Below are positions 37,701-46,341 of a stretch of 64,000 bases of DNA, piece after piece. The stretch comes from an uncultured Bacteroidales bacterium (lineage in GTDB: Bacteria; Bacteroidota; Bacteroidia; Bacteroidales; UBA932): positions 62,001-126,000 of the forward strand of contig CAMCFO010000002.1 of NCBI GenBank assembly GCA_945874155.1, read 5' to 3'. The notes beneath the pieces were generated by a model. It saw only the letters and a list, made by a program, of their open reading frames with translations, was not told the origin of the DNA and made no database searches. Position numbers and translations under genes: made by a program. How positions within the stretch are numbered: position 1 is the first letter of the stretch; the number at the start of each line of letters is the position of its first letter.

Positions 37701-37915
37701 AAATCATTATCAAAAACGGAATAATGATACTTTTCTTTATAAACAATCCTATGTCCCAATATTATAAATCCCCTGTATTTCAATCGGTTATAGAAAGTCT
37801 TAACAAAAATCACGATTTTGAACTCAAGCAGAATGACAACCGTCTCAGGCTTGTGAACAGGAAGGTTGAAAGCCTGGACAAGGCCTATGCCCTCCTGGGG
37901 AAATTGGGAAAATGA
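34715..37915 (+). CDS. mfd: Transcription-repair coupling factor Mfd
   Basis: The 1066-residue protein has the UvrB-like N-terminal module. The RNA-polymerase-interaction domain starts near 390 (GDYIVHIDYGVGIFGG). The superfamily 2 translocase core has Walker A CGDVGFGKTEVA near 545 and DEEQKFGVGAKEKL near 645. It also has TATPIPRTLQ and the TRG region (LHQLRGRVGRSNRRAFCY). A C-terminal regulatory domain follows. Mfd removes stalled RNA polymerase and recruits UvrA. The start codon follows a clear -7 element. Confidence 0.97.
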   Translation: MGELLISRRATEKLSEKLAEERKVYCSGLHLSARWFVAANSRVEGINFIILPDRESAEYCAADLYSLVDGDTVFFLPDSGRRMERSSYKFSLSVQRTSAIGKLMDYDGKSRLFFVTYPLALTEGAVAKSFSSDSNLLRLRCGDSIDRDELLNRLGEMGFVRTDFVGEPGQFAVRGSVIDIFSYSDNNPYRFTFFGDEIDGISVFDCGTQLSKEKREDVEIYPDLSAMEDASVPVMCLLPPEKTTLWMDSAELYSKDEFYSLTEDFRKVFLQVPTGEQGVEPVKFNITPQPVFNKNFELLSADIREKSDNGYRILVFGEKKSQLERLQSILLQNECHLPEFIEGKNIHNGFIDNDDKICCYTDHEIFDRFHRVSLRRTVERSEQLTINDLTSFTVGDYIVHIDYGVGIFGGLVRIRDDKNRMHEVVKIIYKDNDTVYVSVHSLHKISRFKSKDGEPPKIYKLGSKTWQNLKANAKSKVKDIAKDLIQLYAKRRASKGFAFSSDSFLQTELESSFIYEDTPDQEKAVQAVKRDMEAECPMDRLVCGDVGFGKTEVAIRAAFKAATDGKQVAVLVPTTILALQHYKTFTARLKDFPCNVDFVSRLRSAKELAEIKKKLKSGAIDILIGTHKILGAGFEFRDLGLLIIDEEQKFGVGAKEKLRQLKESVDTLTLTATPIPRTLQFSLLGARDLSIISTPPPNRIPVQTEIMLFDPDEIRKIINYELNRGGQIFFLHNRVEELQSIYDILHRLVPDMKICIAHGQMESKQLEDKILDFMSGDYDLLLCTTIIENGLDIPNANTIIINQAQNIGLSDLHQLRGRVGRSNRRAFCYLIVPPLVSITEDARRRLKAIEAFSDLGSGFNIAMQDLDIRGAGNLLGAEQSGFITDMGFETYQKILSEAMEELGVETGLTSGNIKGSYVSDCTIETDQLALIPDSYISLSAEKIRIYKELDSLGSDSEIETVKSRLEDRFGPIPEELAALLMIVRIRHRGEKLGFEKIIIKNGIMILFFINNPMSQYYKSPVFQSVIESLNKNHDFELKQNDNRLRLVNRKVESLDKAYALLGKLGK

Positions 37916-37958
37916 TGAATTATTTGTAATTTTACGCCCCGTATGCAAAAACGCTAAT

Positions 37959-38684
37959 ATGGCAAATCTATTGGTCGATGTGGGTTATACCGCTCTGAAA
38001 GCGGCTTGGGCTGACGGAATCACCCTCGGCAAGACTTTCAGATATCAGGGAGAAAGGACTTATGATTTCATAGCAGGTCTGGTCAAAAGGAACAGACCGG
38101 AAATAATGGTAATATGCAGTGTTTCCGAAATCACTGAACAGAACATTGCAAGACTCCGTAAACTTTGCGACCGTCTGCTTCTCATAGACCCGGTCCACAC
38201 GGAGATTTTATCCGAATTGTCGCTTCCTTCAGAGTGTCTGACTCCGGACCGTGCCTCCTCCGCAGTTGCCTGCCGTCACCTTTTCAAGGGACGCGGTTGC
38301 ACGATTTTCGATTTCGGAACTATGATGACCGTGGACTTTCTCGACAAGGAAGGCAATTATGAGGGTGGAAATATTTCCCTTGGCTGCAGAACCCGTTTCA
38401 AGTCGGTTAACCGTTATTCCAAGACTCTTCCTCTACTTGATACTCCTGATGTTTTTCAGGATATGGGAGACAGTATCCCATCCTCCATTTCCTCCGGCGT
38501 TGTGTTGGGGATGGAGTATGAAATCAAGGGCTATATCGAGAGATATCCCGAAAATATGGTGATTTTTACGGGTGGAGATGCGAATTATTTCGCAAAAAGA
38601 ATGAAAAACTCTATCTTTGTAGTTTGCAACCTTGTGCTTATGGGGTTGTCGTTAATAGCAGTCAGATATGATGATAGACAATAG
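37959..38684 (+). CDS. coaX: Type III pantothenate kinase
   Basis: The start is set at ATG 37959 (MANLLVDVGYTALKAAW). An earlier in-frame ATG at 37866 lies within mfd and adds an unlike leader. The 241-residue product has the ASKHA-fold motifs of CoaX in diverged form: DVGYT (usually DIGNT) at 6-10, LTPDRASSAVA near 88, and FDFGTMMTVDF near 115, with GGxxxG-like EGGNISLG. It phosphorylates pantothenate, the first step to coenzyme A. The 3' end overlaps the next gene by 17 bases. Confidence 0.88.
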   Translation: MANLLVDVGYTALKAAWADGITLGKTFRYQGERTYDFIAGLVKRNRPEIMVICSVSEITEQNIARLRKLCDRLLLIDPVHTEILSELSLPSECLTPDRASSAVACRHLFKGRGCTIFDFGTMMTVDFLDKEGNYEGGNISLGCRTRFKSVNRYSKTLPLLDTPDVFQDMGDSIPSSISSGVVLGMEYEIKGYIERYPENMVIFTGGDANYFAKRMKNSIFVVCNLVLMGLSLIAVRYDDRQ

Positions 38685-40050
38685 AAACGGTATCGTAAGA
38701 AAACTTCTCACGGCCATTTCCGCTCTTTTCGTGTGCTTGGCACTCTTTGCTCAGACGGAGACGACCGGAAGTTACGGTGCATATTCCCCGTATTCGATAT
38801 ATGGTCTCGGAGGTATTGCCAAAGAGGGCACTGCACATACTCAGACTATGGGCGGAGTCGGCATTGCTTCCCGTAACAACCGTTTCATAAACACCACCAA
38901 TCCTGCTGCCATTCCTGCAAGGGATACCTTGGCCTTTATGTGTGACTTGGGAATGTATGAAAACAATGTAATCTATGCCCAGGGCAGCGGAATGGATGCG
39001 AAAAACACTTTCAATGTCAACAATATAGTCTTTTCCTTCCCGATTTGGAGGTCTTCCGCGTTTATGGTCGGACTTGCGCCGTTCAGTGATGTGGGATACA
39101 GTTTCAGCCGCAAGGAGGACAATGAGGAAATAATAGCCAATACTGGAAACATCACTTACGATTCCTATGGGGACGGAAGCATCTATCAACTCTATGTCGG
39201 TGCAGGAGCTACTTTCTGGAAAAGATTTTCCGTGGGGGCACAGTTCATCTATTATTTCGGAAATATAGACAGGATTTCCAACGAGACTTTCTCCAATTCA
39301 AGTTATAGGTCAATAAATTACGGAAGCCGGATGAATATCAGTGCCTACACCGGCAAATTCGGAGTGCAGTATGAACAGAAACTGGCCTCAAAGCTTTCAA
39401 TGATAGTTGGAGCAACTTACAGACTCGGTACGGATATTAGGGGTTATTCCAATCACTTTGCCTATGCAAGCCAGTCTAGTATGGTTGACACCCTGAAAAC
39501 AATGACCTGGACAGATACCCTGGCCACTATGGACAAGCTTAACCGTCCGAGGATAGCAGACGAGATAGGAGTGGGTATCTCTTTCAAGGGAGACGACAGG
39601 TGGGCCGTGGAATTCAACTATCTCCGTTCCGATTGGAGAAATTCCAATTTTGAGAAAAACAGAGGCTTTTCCGCTTCATCAGACGGGACCATTTTCACTT
39701 CATCAGTATCCCAGTCCTTCCGTGCAGGTTTTGAAATCGTGCCCGGCAGGAACGACATAAGATATTATTTCCGGCGTTGTACCTACAGGGGAGGAATATA
39801 TTATGAGCAGGATTATATGAGGATGAACGGGGCAAGGGTGGATACCTATGGTCTGACTTTTGGTATGACATTGCCTGTCTTCAGATGGTACAACGGCATT
39901 ACGGTCGGGATGGACATAGGACGCAGAGGTAACAACAAATTGGTGACGGCTGGAGAAAAGAGTGCTGGATTGACCTCGGAAACCTATTTCAAAATCTGCA
40001 TAGGTTTCAATATCCACGATATATGGTTCCAGAAACCTCGTTACAACTAA
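38668..40050 (+). CDS. Outer-membrane beta-barrel protein (FadL/PorV-like), envelope cluster
   Basis: The 460-residue product has a signal peptide (hydrophobic 13-27, cleavage near LFAQT) and many alternating aromatic beta strands, ending in an aromatic-rich C-terminal strand (FNIHDIWFQKPRYN). The N-terminal part SPYSIYGLGGIA ... GGVGIASRNN resembles FadL-like Bacteroidetes proteins. It overlaps coaX and is followed by a TPR gene, lptC and a PpiD-like gene, an order I know from other Bacteroidales. A transport or envelope-assembly role is inferred, not shown. Confidence 0.75.
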   Translation: MMIDNRNGIVRKLLTAISALFVCLALFAQTETTGSYGAYSPYSIYGLGGIAKEGTAHTQTMGGVGIASRNNRFINTTNPAAIPARDTLAFMCDLGMYENNVIYAQGSGMDAKNTFNVNNIVFSFPIWRSSAFMVGLAPFSDVGYSFSRKEDNEEIIANTGNITYDSYGDGSIYQLYVGAGATFWKRFSVGAQFIYYFGNIDRISNETFSNSSYRSINYGSRMNISAYTGKFGVQYEQKLASKLSMIVGATYRLGTDIRGYSNHFAYASQSSMVDTLKTMTWTDTLATMDKLNRPRIADEIGVGISFKGDDRWAVEFNYLRSDWRNSNFEKNRGFSASSDGTIFTSSVSQSFRAGFEIVPGRNDIRYYFRRCTYRGGIYYEQDYMRMNGARVDTYGLTFGMTLPVFRWYNGITVGMDIGRRGNNKLVTAGEKSAGLTSETYFKICIGFNIHDIWFQKPRYN

Positions 40051-40089
40051 GCCATTGTCATAGTCTGAAATAAATTAAAAATTATAGAT

Positions 40090-41415
40090 ATGAAAAAAGT
40101 ATTGCTCATTCTTTTGGCAGTCCTGATCGGAGGGTCGGGAGCCACTTTGTCGGCTCAGGGTAAATATGGTGCCGACAGTGCAAACTGCATCAAGTATCTT
40201 TCCTATTACAAGGAGTACTACAAGCAGAAGAATTATGATGACGCACTTCCGAATTGGCGTAAGGCGTACAGCATTTGCCCTCCTACCGCAAATCAGAATA
40301 TGCTCATCGACGGAACAACACTTATCCGTCGTCTGATTTCCAAGAATGCGAAGAATGCCATTTATAAGGAGGCACTTGTGGACTCTCTGCTCAAAATTCA
40401 CGACCTCAGGGCTGAGTATTATCCTAAATATGCTGTTACTGCTCTGAACAACAAGGGTTTGGACCTCGTAAATTATGTGAAGGACGATGATAAGGCTCTC
40501 TTTGAAGGCATTTCCGACATTGTCGGCAGGAACGGTCTGCAAACCAAGCCAAGCCTTTATATTTTCCAGCTCCAGTCTGCGGTTGAACTCTACAAGGCCG
40601 GAACTCTGGACGAAGAAAAGATAATTGATGTCTATGAGAAAGCCATAGCCAACCTTGAGAATACCCCTTGCAAGACGGACAAGGAGAAGGAAGACCTTGT
40701 AAATGTGACTGAAACTGTGGAAAATATCTTCATTCAGAGCAAGGTTGCTTCAGTGGAGTCCCTCGTTGCCTTGTTTACTCCGAGACTTGAGGCTGCAATG
40801 GACGACCTGGCACTTTCCAAGACCATTGTGAATATGCTCAGCAAGACAGAAGGCGGAGTGGATACAGATCTCTTCCTCCAGGCGGTAAACAATATGCACA
40901 GGCTTGAGCCTTCCTACCAGTCAGCATATTTCCTCTTCAAACTCTATTCTTCAAAGGGTAATGCGGATGAGGCTGTGAAATATATGGAGGATGCTATCGA
41001 ATATCCTGAATCCGATGACAAGGTGGATGCTTCATATTATTATGAACTTGCAACCTACTGCTACAAGAACGGACTCTCATCAAAAGCTTTTTCATCAGCG
41101 AAGAAAGCGGCAGATATGGATGAAACTCTTGCTGGAAAATCCTATATGCTCATCGGAACCATCTGGGGTTCACAGGTTTGCAAGGGTAATGAAATCGAAT
41201 CCAGGGCACCGTACTGGGTTGCAGTGGATTATATGATTAAGGCAAAGAATGCAGATGCTTCACTTGCGGAGGAGGCTAACAGTATGATTGCACAGTATGC
41301 AAAATACTATCCTCAAAAGTCTGAAGCTTTTATGTACAATGTGCTTGACGGACAGTCCTATACGGTAAATTGCGGAGGTATGACTGCCGTGACCACCGTA
41401 AGAACCCAGAACTGA
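40090..41415 (+). CDS. Periplasmic tetratricopeptide-repeat protein
   Basis: The 441-residue product has a signal peptide (KKVLLILLAVLIGGSG, cleavage after LSAQ) and a largely helical body. TPR-like segments appear near 30-60 (YYKEYYKQKNYDDALPNWRKA) and 285-340 (YFLFKLYSSKGNADEAVKY, then ATYCYKNGLSSKAFSSAKKAA). It belongs to the coaX-OMP-TPR-lptC-ppiD envelope run. A scaffold role in the periplasm is likely; the partner is unknown. Confidence 0.8.
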   Translation: MKKVLLILLAVLIGGSGATLSAQGKYGADSANCIKYLSYYKEYYKQKNYDDALPNWRKAYSICPPTANQNMLIDGTTLIRRLISKNAKNAIYKEALVDSLLKIHDLRAEYYPKYAVTALNNKGLDLVNYVKDDDKALFEGISDIVGRNGLQTKPSLYIFQLQSAVELYKAGTLDEEKIIDVYEKAIANLENTPCKTDKEKEDLVNVTETVENIFIQSKVASVESLVALFTPRLEAAMDDLALSKTIVNMLSKTEGGVDTDLFLQAVNNMHRLEPSYQSAYFLFKLYSSKGNADEAVKYMEDAIEYPESDDKVDASYYYELATYCYKNGLSSKAFSSAKKAADMDETLAGKSYMLIGTIWGSQVCKGNEIESRAPYWVAVDYMIKAKNADASLAEEANSMIAQYAKYYPQKSEAFMYNVLDGQSYTVNCGGMTAVTTVRTQN

Positions 41416-41416
41416 T

Positions 41417-42043
41417 TTGAAAAGGATTCTGAACATAATCAAGAGAATGGCAACCGCTGCGGCGGTTGCTTTCGTCGTTTATTCCTGCGGGGGAAATCTC
41501 AAGCAGGAGGATGCGAAGGATATACGCAATATGCCTGTCCAGACTGCCGACGACCTTGTGAGTGTTCAGACTGAGAACGGACAGATTCAGAACAGGATGG
41601 AGGCTCCGAGGATGGAAAGGTATGAAAATGACAGCCTTTCAGTCCAGCTTTTTCCCGGTGGAGTTTCCGTTTACGGCTATATCGAAGGAGGCTTGCTTGA
41701 AACTTCCATCACTGCCGACAATGCAAGACACGAAAAATATAAGGACGGCAGGGAGACCTGGTCTGCGTTCGGCAATGTTGTGGTGAAAAACCTCATAAAG
41801 AAGGAAGTGATGCTCACCGACACTCTGTATTGGGACCGTCAGAATGAAAAAATCTACACTGACTGCTATGTGAGGATATATTCTCCGGACGGATTTATGC
41901 AGGGTTACGGTATGGAATCGGACCAGAGAGCAAGGGATTACAAACTTTTCAATCCTGTAAACAGTTATGGAGTTGTGGTGCAGGACAGCACTGCGGTTAA
42001 CATAGATTCTGTCAATTTCATAGGCCCTTTCAGGCATAAATAG
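41417..42043 (+). CDS. lptC: LPS export ABC transporter periplasmic protein LptC
   Basis: The 208-residue product starts at TTG 41417, one base after the TPR stop. This start gives a complete lipoprotein signal (KRILNIIKRMATAAAVAFVVYSC), whereas the first ATG (41447) would remove its positive charges. The LptC/YrbK beta-jellyroll follows: MEAPRMERYENDSLSVQLFPGGVSV, then DNARHEKYKDGRETWSAFGNVVVKN and DTLYWDRQNEKIYTD. LptC hands lipopolysaccharide from LptB2FG to LptA. The lipid-anchored form is usual in Bacteroidetes. Confidence 0.88.
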   Translation: MKRILNIIKRMATAAAVAFVVYSCGGNLKQEDAKDIRNMPVQTADDLVSVQTENGQIQNRMEAPRMERYENDSLSVQLFPGGVSVYGYIEGGLLETSITADNARHEKYKDGRETWSAFGNVVVKNLIKKEVMLTDTLYWDRQNEKIYTDCYVRIYSPDGFMQGYGMESDQRARDYKLFNPVNSYGVVVQDSTAVNIDSVNFIGPFRHK

Positions 42044-42149
42044 CAATTAGAGAGGAAAAGTTAGTGCTTTTTGAGGAAAAATTACTACCTTCGCACCCCA
42101 TATCCCAACGAGGGAACAAACGGATAATAACTAAATTAAGATAACAATT

Positions 42150-43955
42150 ATGGCAGTTCTCGAAACTATTCGCGTGAAGTTCGGTGTGCTTATTACAGTG
42201 CTCATTGCAGTGGCGCTGCTTTCGTTCATCATCGACCCGACCACGCTTCAGAACGTGGCTTCATCTATGTCGTCAAAATACGATGTGGGTGAAATTGACG
42301 GTAAATCAATCTCTTACACAGATTACCAGAAAGATGTGGAAAAGACAAAGGGAGTTATGGAACTCCTTGGTTTCCAGGCAAATTCTGAGCAGGCTCAGTC
42401 CTATGTCAGGGATGAGGCCTGGAAGGAACTTTTCGACAAGTATTATTTTATTCCGAATGCTGAGAGTGCAGGTATCTATGTAGGTGATCAGGAGGCTCTT
42501 GACCTCATTTCAGGCGACAATATCTCACCTGTAATCGCACAGATGTTCTCTGACGAGAAAGGTTTCAACCGTGAGGCTTTCCTCAATTTCGTCGATTATT
42601 GCCGTGCTGACCAGACCGGAAGATACAAGGAACTTCTCAACTACCTCTGCAATGCTGCGATTTCACAGCAGTACTATTCCAAGTATTTCTCCCTGTTCTC
42701 CGCATCCAATATCACCAACGAACTTGATTTGCGCAAGGAAATCGCCGACAACAACAATTCTGTGAATGCAGAGTTCGTGATGGTGCCTTTCGGTTTCGCA
42801 AAAGATACCACAGTGCAGGTCAGCGATGATGAAATCAAGGCTTGGTACAAGTCTCACAAGAAAGTTGCGGCATATAAGGATTTGCTTACCCGCAAGGCCA
42901 GCCGTGACATCGAGTATGTGGTTTACGATATTCTTCCTTCTGCTGAGGATATTGCAGAGGCAAACAATGAGATTGCTTCATTGGTCGAGGATTTTGCCAA
43001 TACAAGCAATGTGAAGTCCTTCCTGAGTGCCAACTACTGCTCATTCGACGAGAAATACTACAAGGAGGGTGAGTTGAAGTCCATAGCTCCAGAAGTGGAT
43101 GAGTTTGTTTTCAATAATGGAGGAAAGAACATTTCAGGCGTGTTGGCCCACGGAACAGATTTCTATGTGGTACGCATACTTGACACGAAGAAGGAAGATG
43201 GAGTTGTGAAGAAGCAGGTTGCAGTGCTCAAGAAAGAGTCTGTAGCAGGCAAGGCCACCGTCAATGAGATTTACTCAAGGGCAAGGGATTTTGCAAATCA
43301 GGCAGGAAACAGCTACAAGGATTTCCGCGCAGCTGTGGACTCACAGTCAGTTTATGCCCACTCTGCAAACCTTCTGGAAGGTGCTTCAAGGATAGGTTCT
43401 CTTGAGAATGCAAAGGAAATCACCCGCTGGGCTTACGAGGCAAAGAAGGGCGATGTTTCAGAAATCTTCGATATCAATAAGGACTACTTTGTGGTGGCTG
43501 TGCTCAAGGGTATCAACAAGGAAGGCTACAAGGATGTCAGCGAAGTTTCCTCTACCATCAGGGAAATCCTTTATTCCCAGAAGATTGGAGATGTCAAGGC
43601 AGCCGAGGTGGCCGGAAAGATTTCAGGTTTGAGCGATATGTCTGCCATTGCAGAGGCTCTCGGAACCACTGTCAGCACTAAGGAAGGCATCACCTTCTCA
43701 TCCCTTACTTCTCAGGGTCTGGATCCTGCATTCATAGGTGCAGTCACTTCTGCTGAGGAAGGTGTGATTTCCGCTCCTGTCAAGGGCAGTTTCGGAATCT
43801 ATGTGTTCAAGGTTACCGGCAAAGAAACCGGAGCGCACTACACTGAGGATGACGCTGCCAACAAGACAGCCCAGATGAACCAGTATCTTTCCCAGATGCT
43901 TATGGCATCTATGACTGACGAGGTTGTTACTGACAACAGGGCAAGGTTCTATTAG
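42150..43955 (+). CDS. PpiD/SurA-like periplasmic folding factor without a visible parvulin domain
   Basis: The 601-residue product has one N-terminal membrane helix (about 12-28) and the SurA_N-type chaperone domain (VGEIDGKSISYTDYQKDVEK near 46). Long periplasmic helical segments follow. Bacteroidetes PpiD relatives are about 100 residues longer and contain a parvulin domain with an RHIL motif and a GGDLGWF motif. Neither is present here, and the text passes directly from VVRILDTKKEDG to VKKQVAVLKKE. The final GSFGIYVFKVTG is retained. It probably acts as a chaperone for outer-membrane proteins rather than a prolyl isomerase. It is the last gene of the envelope run. Confidence 0.8.
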   Translation: MAVLETIRVKFGVLITVLIAVALLSFIIDPTTLQNVASSMSSKYDVGEIDGKSISYTDYQKDVEKTKGVMELLGFQANSEQAQSYVRDEAWKELFDKYYFIPNAESAGIYVGDQEALDLISGDNISPVIAQMFSDEKGFNREAFLNFVDYCRADQTGRYKELLNYLCNAAISQQYYSKYFSLFSASNITNELDLRKEIADNNNSVNAEFVMVPFGFAKDTTVQVSDDEIKAWYKSHKKVAAYKDLLTRKASRDIEYVVYDILPSAEDIAEANNEIASLVEDFANTSNVKSFLSANYCSFDEKYYKEGELKSIAPEVDEFVFNNGGKNISGVLAHGTDFYVVRILDTKKEDGVVKKQVAVLKKESVAGKATVNEIYSRARDFANQAGNSYKDFRAAVDSQSVYAHSANLLEGASRIGSLENAKEITRWAYEAKKGDVSEIFDINKDYFVVAVLKGINKEGYKDVSEVSSTIREILYSQKIGDVKAAEVAGKISGLSDMSAIAEALGTTVSTKEGITFSSLTSQGLDPAFIGAVTSAEEGVISAPVKGSFGIYVFKVTGKETGAHYTEDDAANKTAQMNQYLSQMLMASMTDEVVTDNRARFY

Positions 43956-43970
43956 GATTTGATAGAATAA

Positions 43971-44010
43971 AATAATGGGGATGAGCAAGCAATTGTTCAT
44001 CCCCATTATT
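43971..44010. terminator. Bidirectional terminator between the PpiD-like gene and ychF
   Basis: AATAATGGGGATGA (43971-43984) and TCATCCCCATTATT (43997-44010) are exact complements. Pairing continues inward with one G-T pair to a GCAA tetraloop. TTTTTATT follows on the plus strand and AAAATAAT precedes. Confidence 0.85.
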
Positions 44011-44053
44011 TTTATTGGCACGTTACCCCCTCCATAAATGCGGGCGGCTATTA

Positions 44054-45154
44054 TCAGACGTTGAACAGGAAGTGCATAATGTCTCCGTCCTGCACGACGT
44101 ACTCCTTGCCTTCCACGCCGAGTTTGCCCGCAGCACGGCAGGCTGCCTCAGACTTTAGAGTAATGAAGTCGTTGTACTTTATCACCTCTGCCCTTATGAA
44201 TCCTTTCTCGAAATCCGTGTGGATTACCCCGGCGGCCTTTGGAGCCTTGTCTCCCACGTGAATGGTCCAGGCCCTCACCTCATCGGCTCCGGCGGTGAAG
44301 AATGTGCGCAGATTCAGCAGGGAATAGGCTGATTGTATGAGTCTTACACATCCGGATTCCTCCAGACCGAGTTCTTCGAGAAACATCTGCCTCTCCTCGA
44401 AAGTCTCCATCTCGGCAATGTCCGATTCAATCTTGGCTGAAATCACAAGTATTTCGGCTTCCTCGTCCTTCACGGCCTCCCTTACCGCATCCACATATCT
44501 GTTTCCGTCCTTTGCGGAAGCCTCGTCCACATTGCAGACATACATCACAGGCTTGTCCGTAAGCAGGAAAAGCTCTTTTCCAAGGGCGATGTCCTCCGGA
44601 GAATCCAGTTTCACGCTGCGGCAGTTCTTCCCGCTCTCCAGAGCCTCCTTGTAACGCAGGAGTATGTCCAGAAGCTTCTTCGCGTTCTTGTCTCCCACCT
44701 GTGCCTGCTTGCTGACTTTGGCAAGCCTGTTTTCCACCGTCTCCAAATCCTTGATCTGGAGTTCCAGGTCAATCACCTCCTTGTCCCTCACCGGGTCCAC
44801 ACTTCCGTCCACGTGAACTATGTTAGGGTCGTCAAAACATCTGAGAACGTGCAGGATGGCATCAGTCTCCCTGATATTTGCGAGAAACTGGTTGCCGAGT
44901 CCTTCTCCCTTGCTGGCACCCTTGACGAGTCCTGCGATGTCCACGATTTCAACCGTCGCGGGCACCAGAGACTTCGGATGACAGAGTTCATTCAGGGCAT
45001 CCAGCCTCTTGTCAGGCACTATGGTGGAACCTATATTGGGATCTATTGTACAGAATGGAAAATTGGCGCTTTGGGCCTTGCCCGAACTGATGCAATTGAA
45101 GAGAGTGGATTTACCGACGTTCGGAAGCCCTACTATACCGCATTTAAGTGACAT
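44054..45154 (-). CDS. ychF: Redox-regulated ATPase/GTPase YchF
   Basis: The 366-residue product has the Obg-type G domain with G1 GLPNVGKST at 8-16, [19 protein letters not shown] near 68, and the G4-like CNVDE near 200. A coiled-coil insertion lies in the middle. The C-terminal TGS domain ends with [14 protein letters not shown]. YchF binds ribosomes and prefers ATP. It is monocistronic and divergent from the EEP gene. Confidence 0.96.
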   Translation of the reverse strand: MSLKCGIVGLPNVGKSTLFNCISSGKAQSANFPFCTIDPNIGSTIVPDKRLDALNELCHPKSLVPATVEIVDIAGLVKGASKGEGLGNQFLANIRETDAILHVLRCFDDPNIVHVDGSVDPVRDKEVIDLELQIKDLETVENRLAKVSKQAQVGDKNAKKLLDILLRYKEALESGKNCRSVKLDSPEDIALGKELFLLTDKPVMYVCNVDEASAKDGNRYVDAVREAVKDEEAEILVISAKIESDIAEMETFEERQMFLEELGLEESGCVRLIQSAYSLLNLRTFFTAGADEVRAWTIHVGDKAPKAAGVIHTDFEKGFIRAEVIKYNDFITLKSEAACRAAGKLGVEGKEYVVQDGDIMHFLFNV

Positions 45155-45262
45155 TTTTTCTTTTTTTTACAATTGGAACGCAAAAATAGCAAATGTTTTT
45201 CTTTTTTCATCAATGAATCAGGGGGATAATGCCGATATTGCGGGGTTGAAAAAATACGGATT

Positions 45263-46270
45263 ATGGAACTGAAAAACATATTCACAATCGCCCTTGTCAC
45301 TCTGATACCTCTGATTCCCCTCCAAGCCCAGGACATAATGTTCTGGAATCTGGAAAACTTCTTCGACACTCACGATGACGGGACTTCCACCTCCGATTCC
45401 GAATTTTCCTCCTTCGGAAGCCGCCATTGGACCCGGGCAAGGTTTGAGAAAAAGCGGAATATGATAGCCAAGACCATACTCTGGGCTGCAGCTTGCTGTT
45501 CTGACGGACAACCTCCGGAAGTGGTCGGCTTTGCCGAGGTGGAAAACCGCAAGGTTGTGAACAGCCTCATTTATTGCGACGTGCTTGCAAAGTACGGATA
45601 TTCCTGCATACATTATGAATCACCTGACCGCAGAGGCATAGATGTGGCTCTGATATACCGCAGGGATTCGCTGGAACTGTTACATTCGGAAAGCCTGACT
45701 GTGAGGGACAGTTCCGGGCAGGTGCTCCCGACTCGGAATATGCTGCTTGCAACTTTCAGGAACCATAGGGGACAGTCCTTTCATATTATGGTGAATCATC
45801 ATCCTTCCAAGTTCGGCGGGGCGAAGGCATCAGAAGGCAGGCGCTTTGCAGTGATGGCTGAAATGGCCCGACTCTGCGACTCTCTTGCCCGAACCGGCAC
45901 AGGTCCTATAGTGTGTATGGGGGATTTCAACGACCTGCCTGATGCCCCTCAATTTGCCGTTCTGGACGGAATTATGGAAAATCTGGCTCTGCCTTTGCAC
46001 AAAAACGGTCTTGGTACCATAAAATATCAGGGCAAATGGGAACTCATAGATCATTTTCTCCTTTCGTCCGGCTATGAGCCGTCCCCCATTACCAACGACC
46101 GCAGCCCCGATTTCTGCAATATGCAAATTCTCTATCCGCCCTTCCTGCTTGTCAGAGACAATGCCCACACAGGCGAAAAACCATTCCGAACCTACTCTGG
46201 TCCGCGTTATATCGGGGGAGTCAGCGACCATCTGCCCATATTGATGCATCTTTCCCCGATAAGATATTAA
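45263..46270 (+). CDS. Secreted endonuclease/exonuclease/phosphatase family protein
   Basis: The 335-residue product has a signal peptide (hydrophobic 6-20, cleavage near LQAQD). The EEP fold follows: WNLENFFDT near 28, metal-binding glutamate in GFAEVENR near 91, catalytic histidine region NHHPSKFGG, MGDFNDLP near 218, and the terminal VSDHLPI near 322. All the expected acidic and histidine residues are present. The substrate could be DNA, a phospholipid or an inositol phosphate; the sequence does not decide. Confidence 0.88.
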   Translation: MELKNIFTIALVTLIPLIPLQAQDIMFWNLENFFDTHDDGTSTSDSEFSSFGSRHWTRARFEKKRNMIAKTILWAAACCSDGQPPEVVGFAEVENRKVVNSLIYCDVLAKYGYSCIHYESPDRRGIDVALIYRRDSLELLHSESLTVRDSSGQVLPTRNMLLATFRNHRGQSFHIMVNHHPSKFGGAKASEGRRFAVMAEMARLCDSLARTGTGPIVCMGDFNDLPDAPQFAVLDGIMENLALPLHKNGLGTIKYQGKWELIDHFLLSSGYEPSPITNDRSPDFCNMQILYPPFLLVRDNAHTGEKPFRTYSGPRYIGGVSDHLPILMHLSPIRY

Positions 46271-46280
46271 AAAAATTTGC

Positions 46281-46288
46281 TAACTTTG
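46281..46288 (+). promoter_or_regulatory. -7 element of the galK promoter
   Basis: TAACTTTG exactly matches TAnnTTTG, 53 bases before the galK ATG and just after the EEP stop. galK therefore probably has its own promoter. Confidence 0.5.
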
Positions 46289-46341
46289 ACGGAATATGGA
46301 TAAACCCATCTGCATATAATTAACACTAACAATATCAAACA

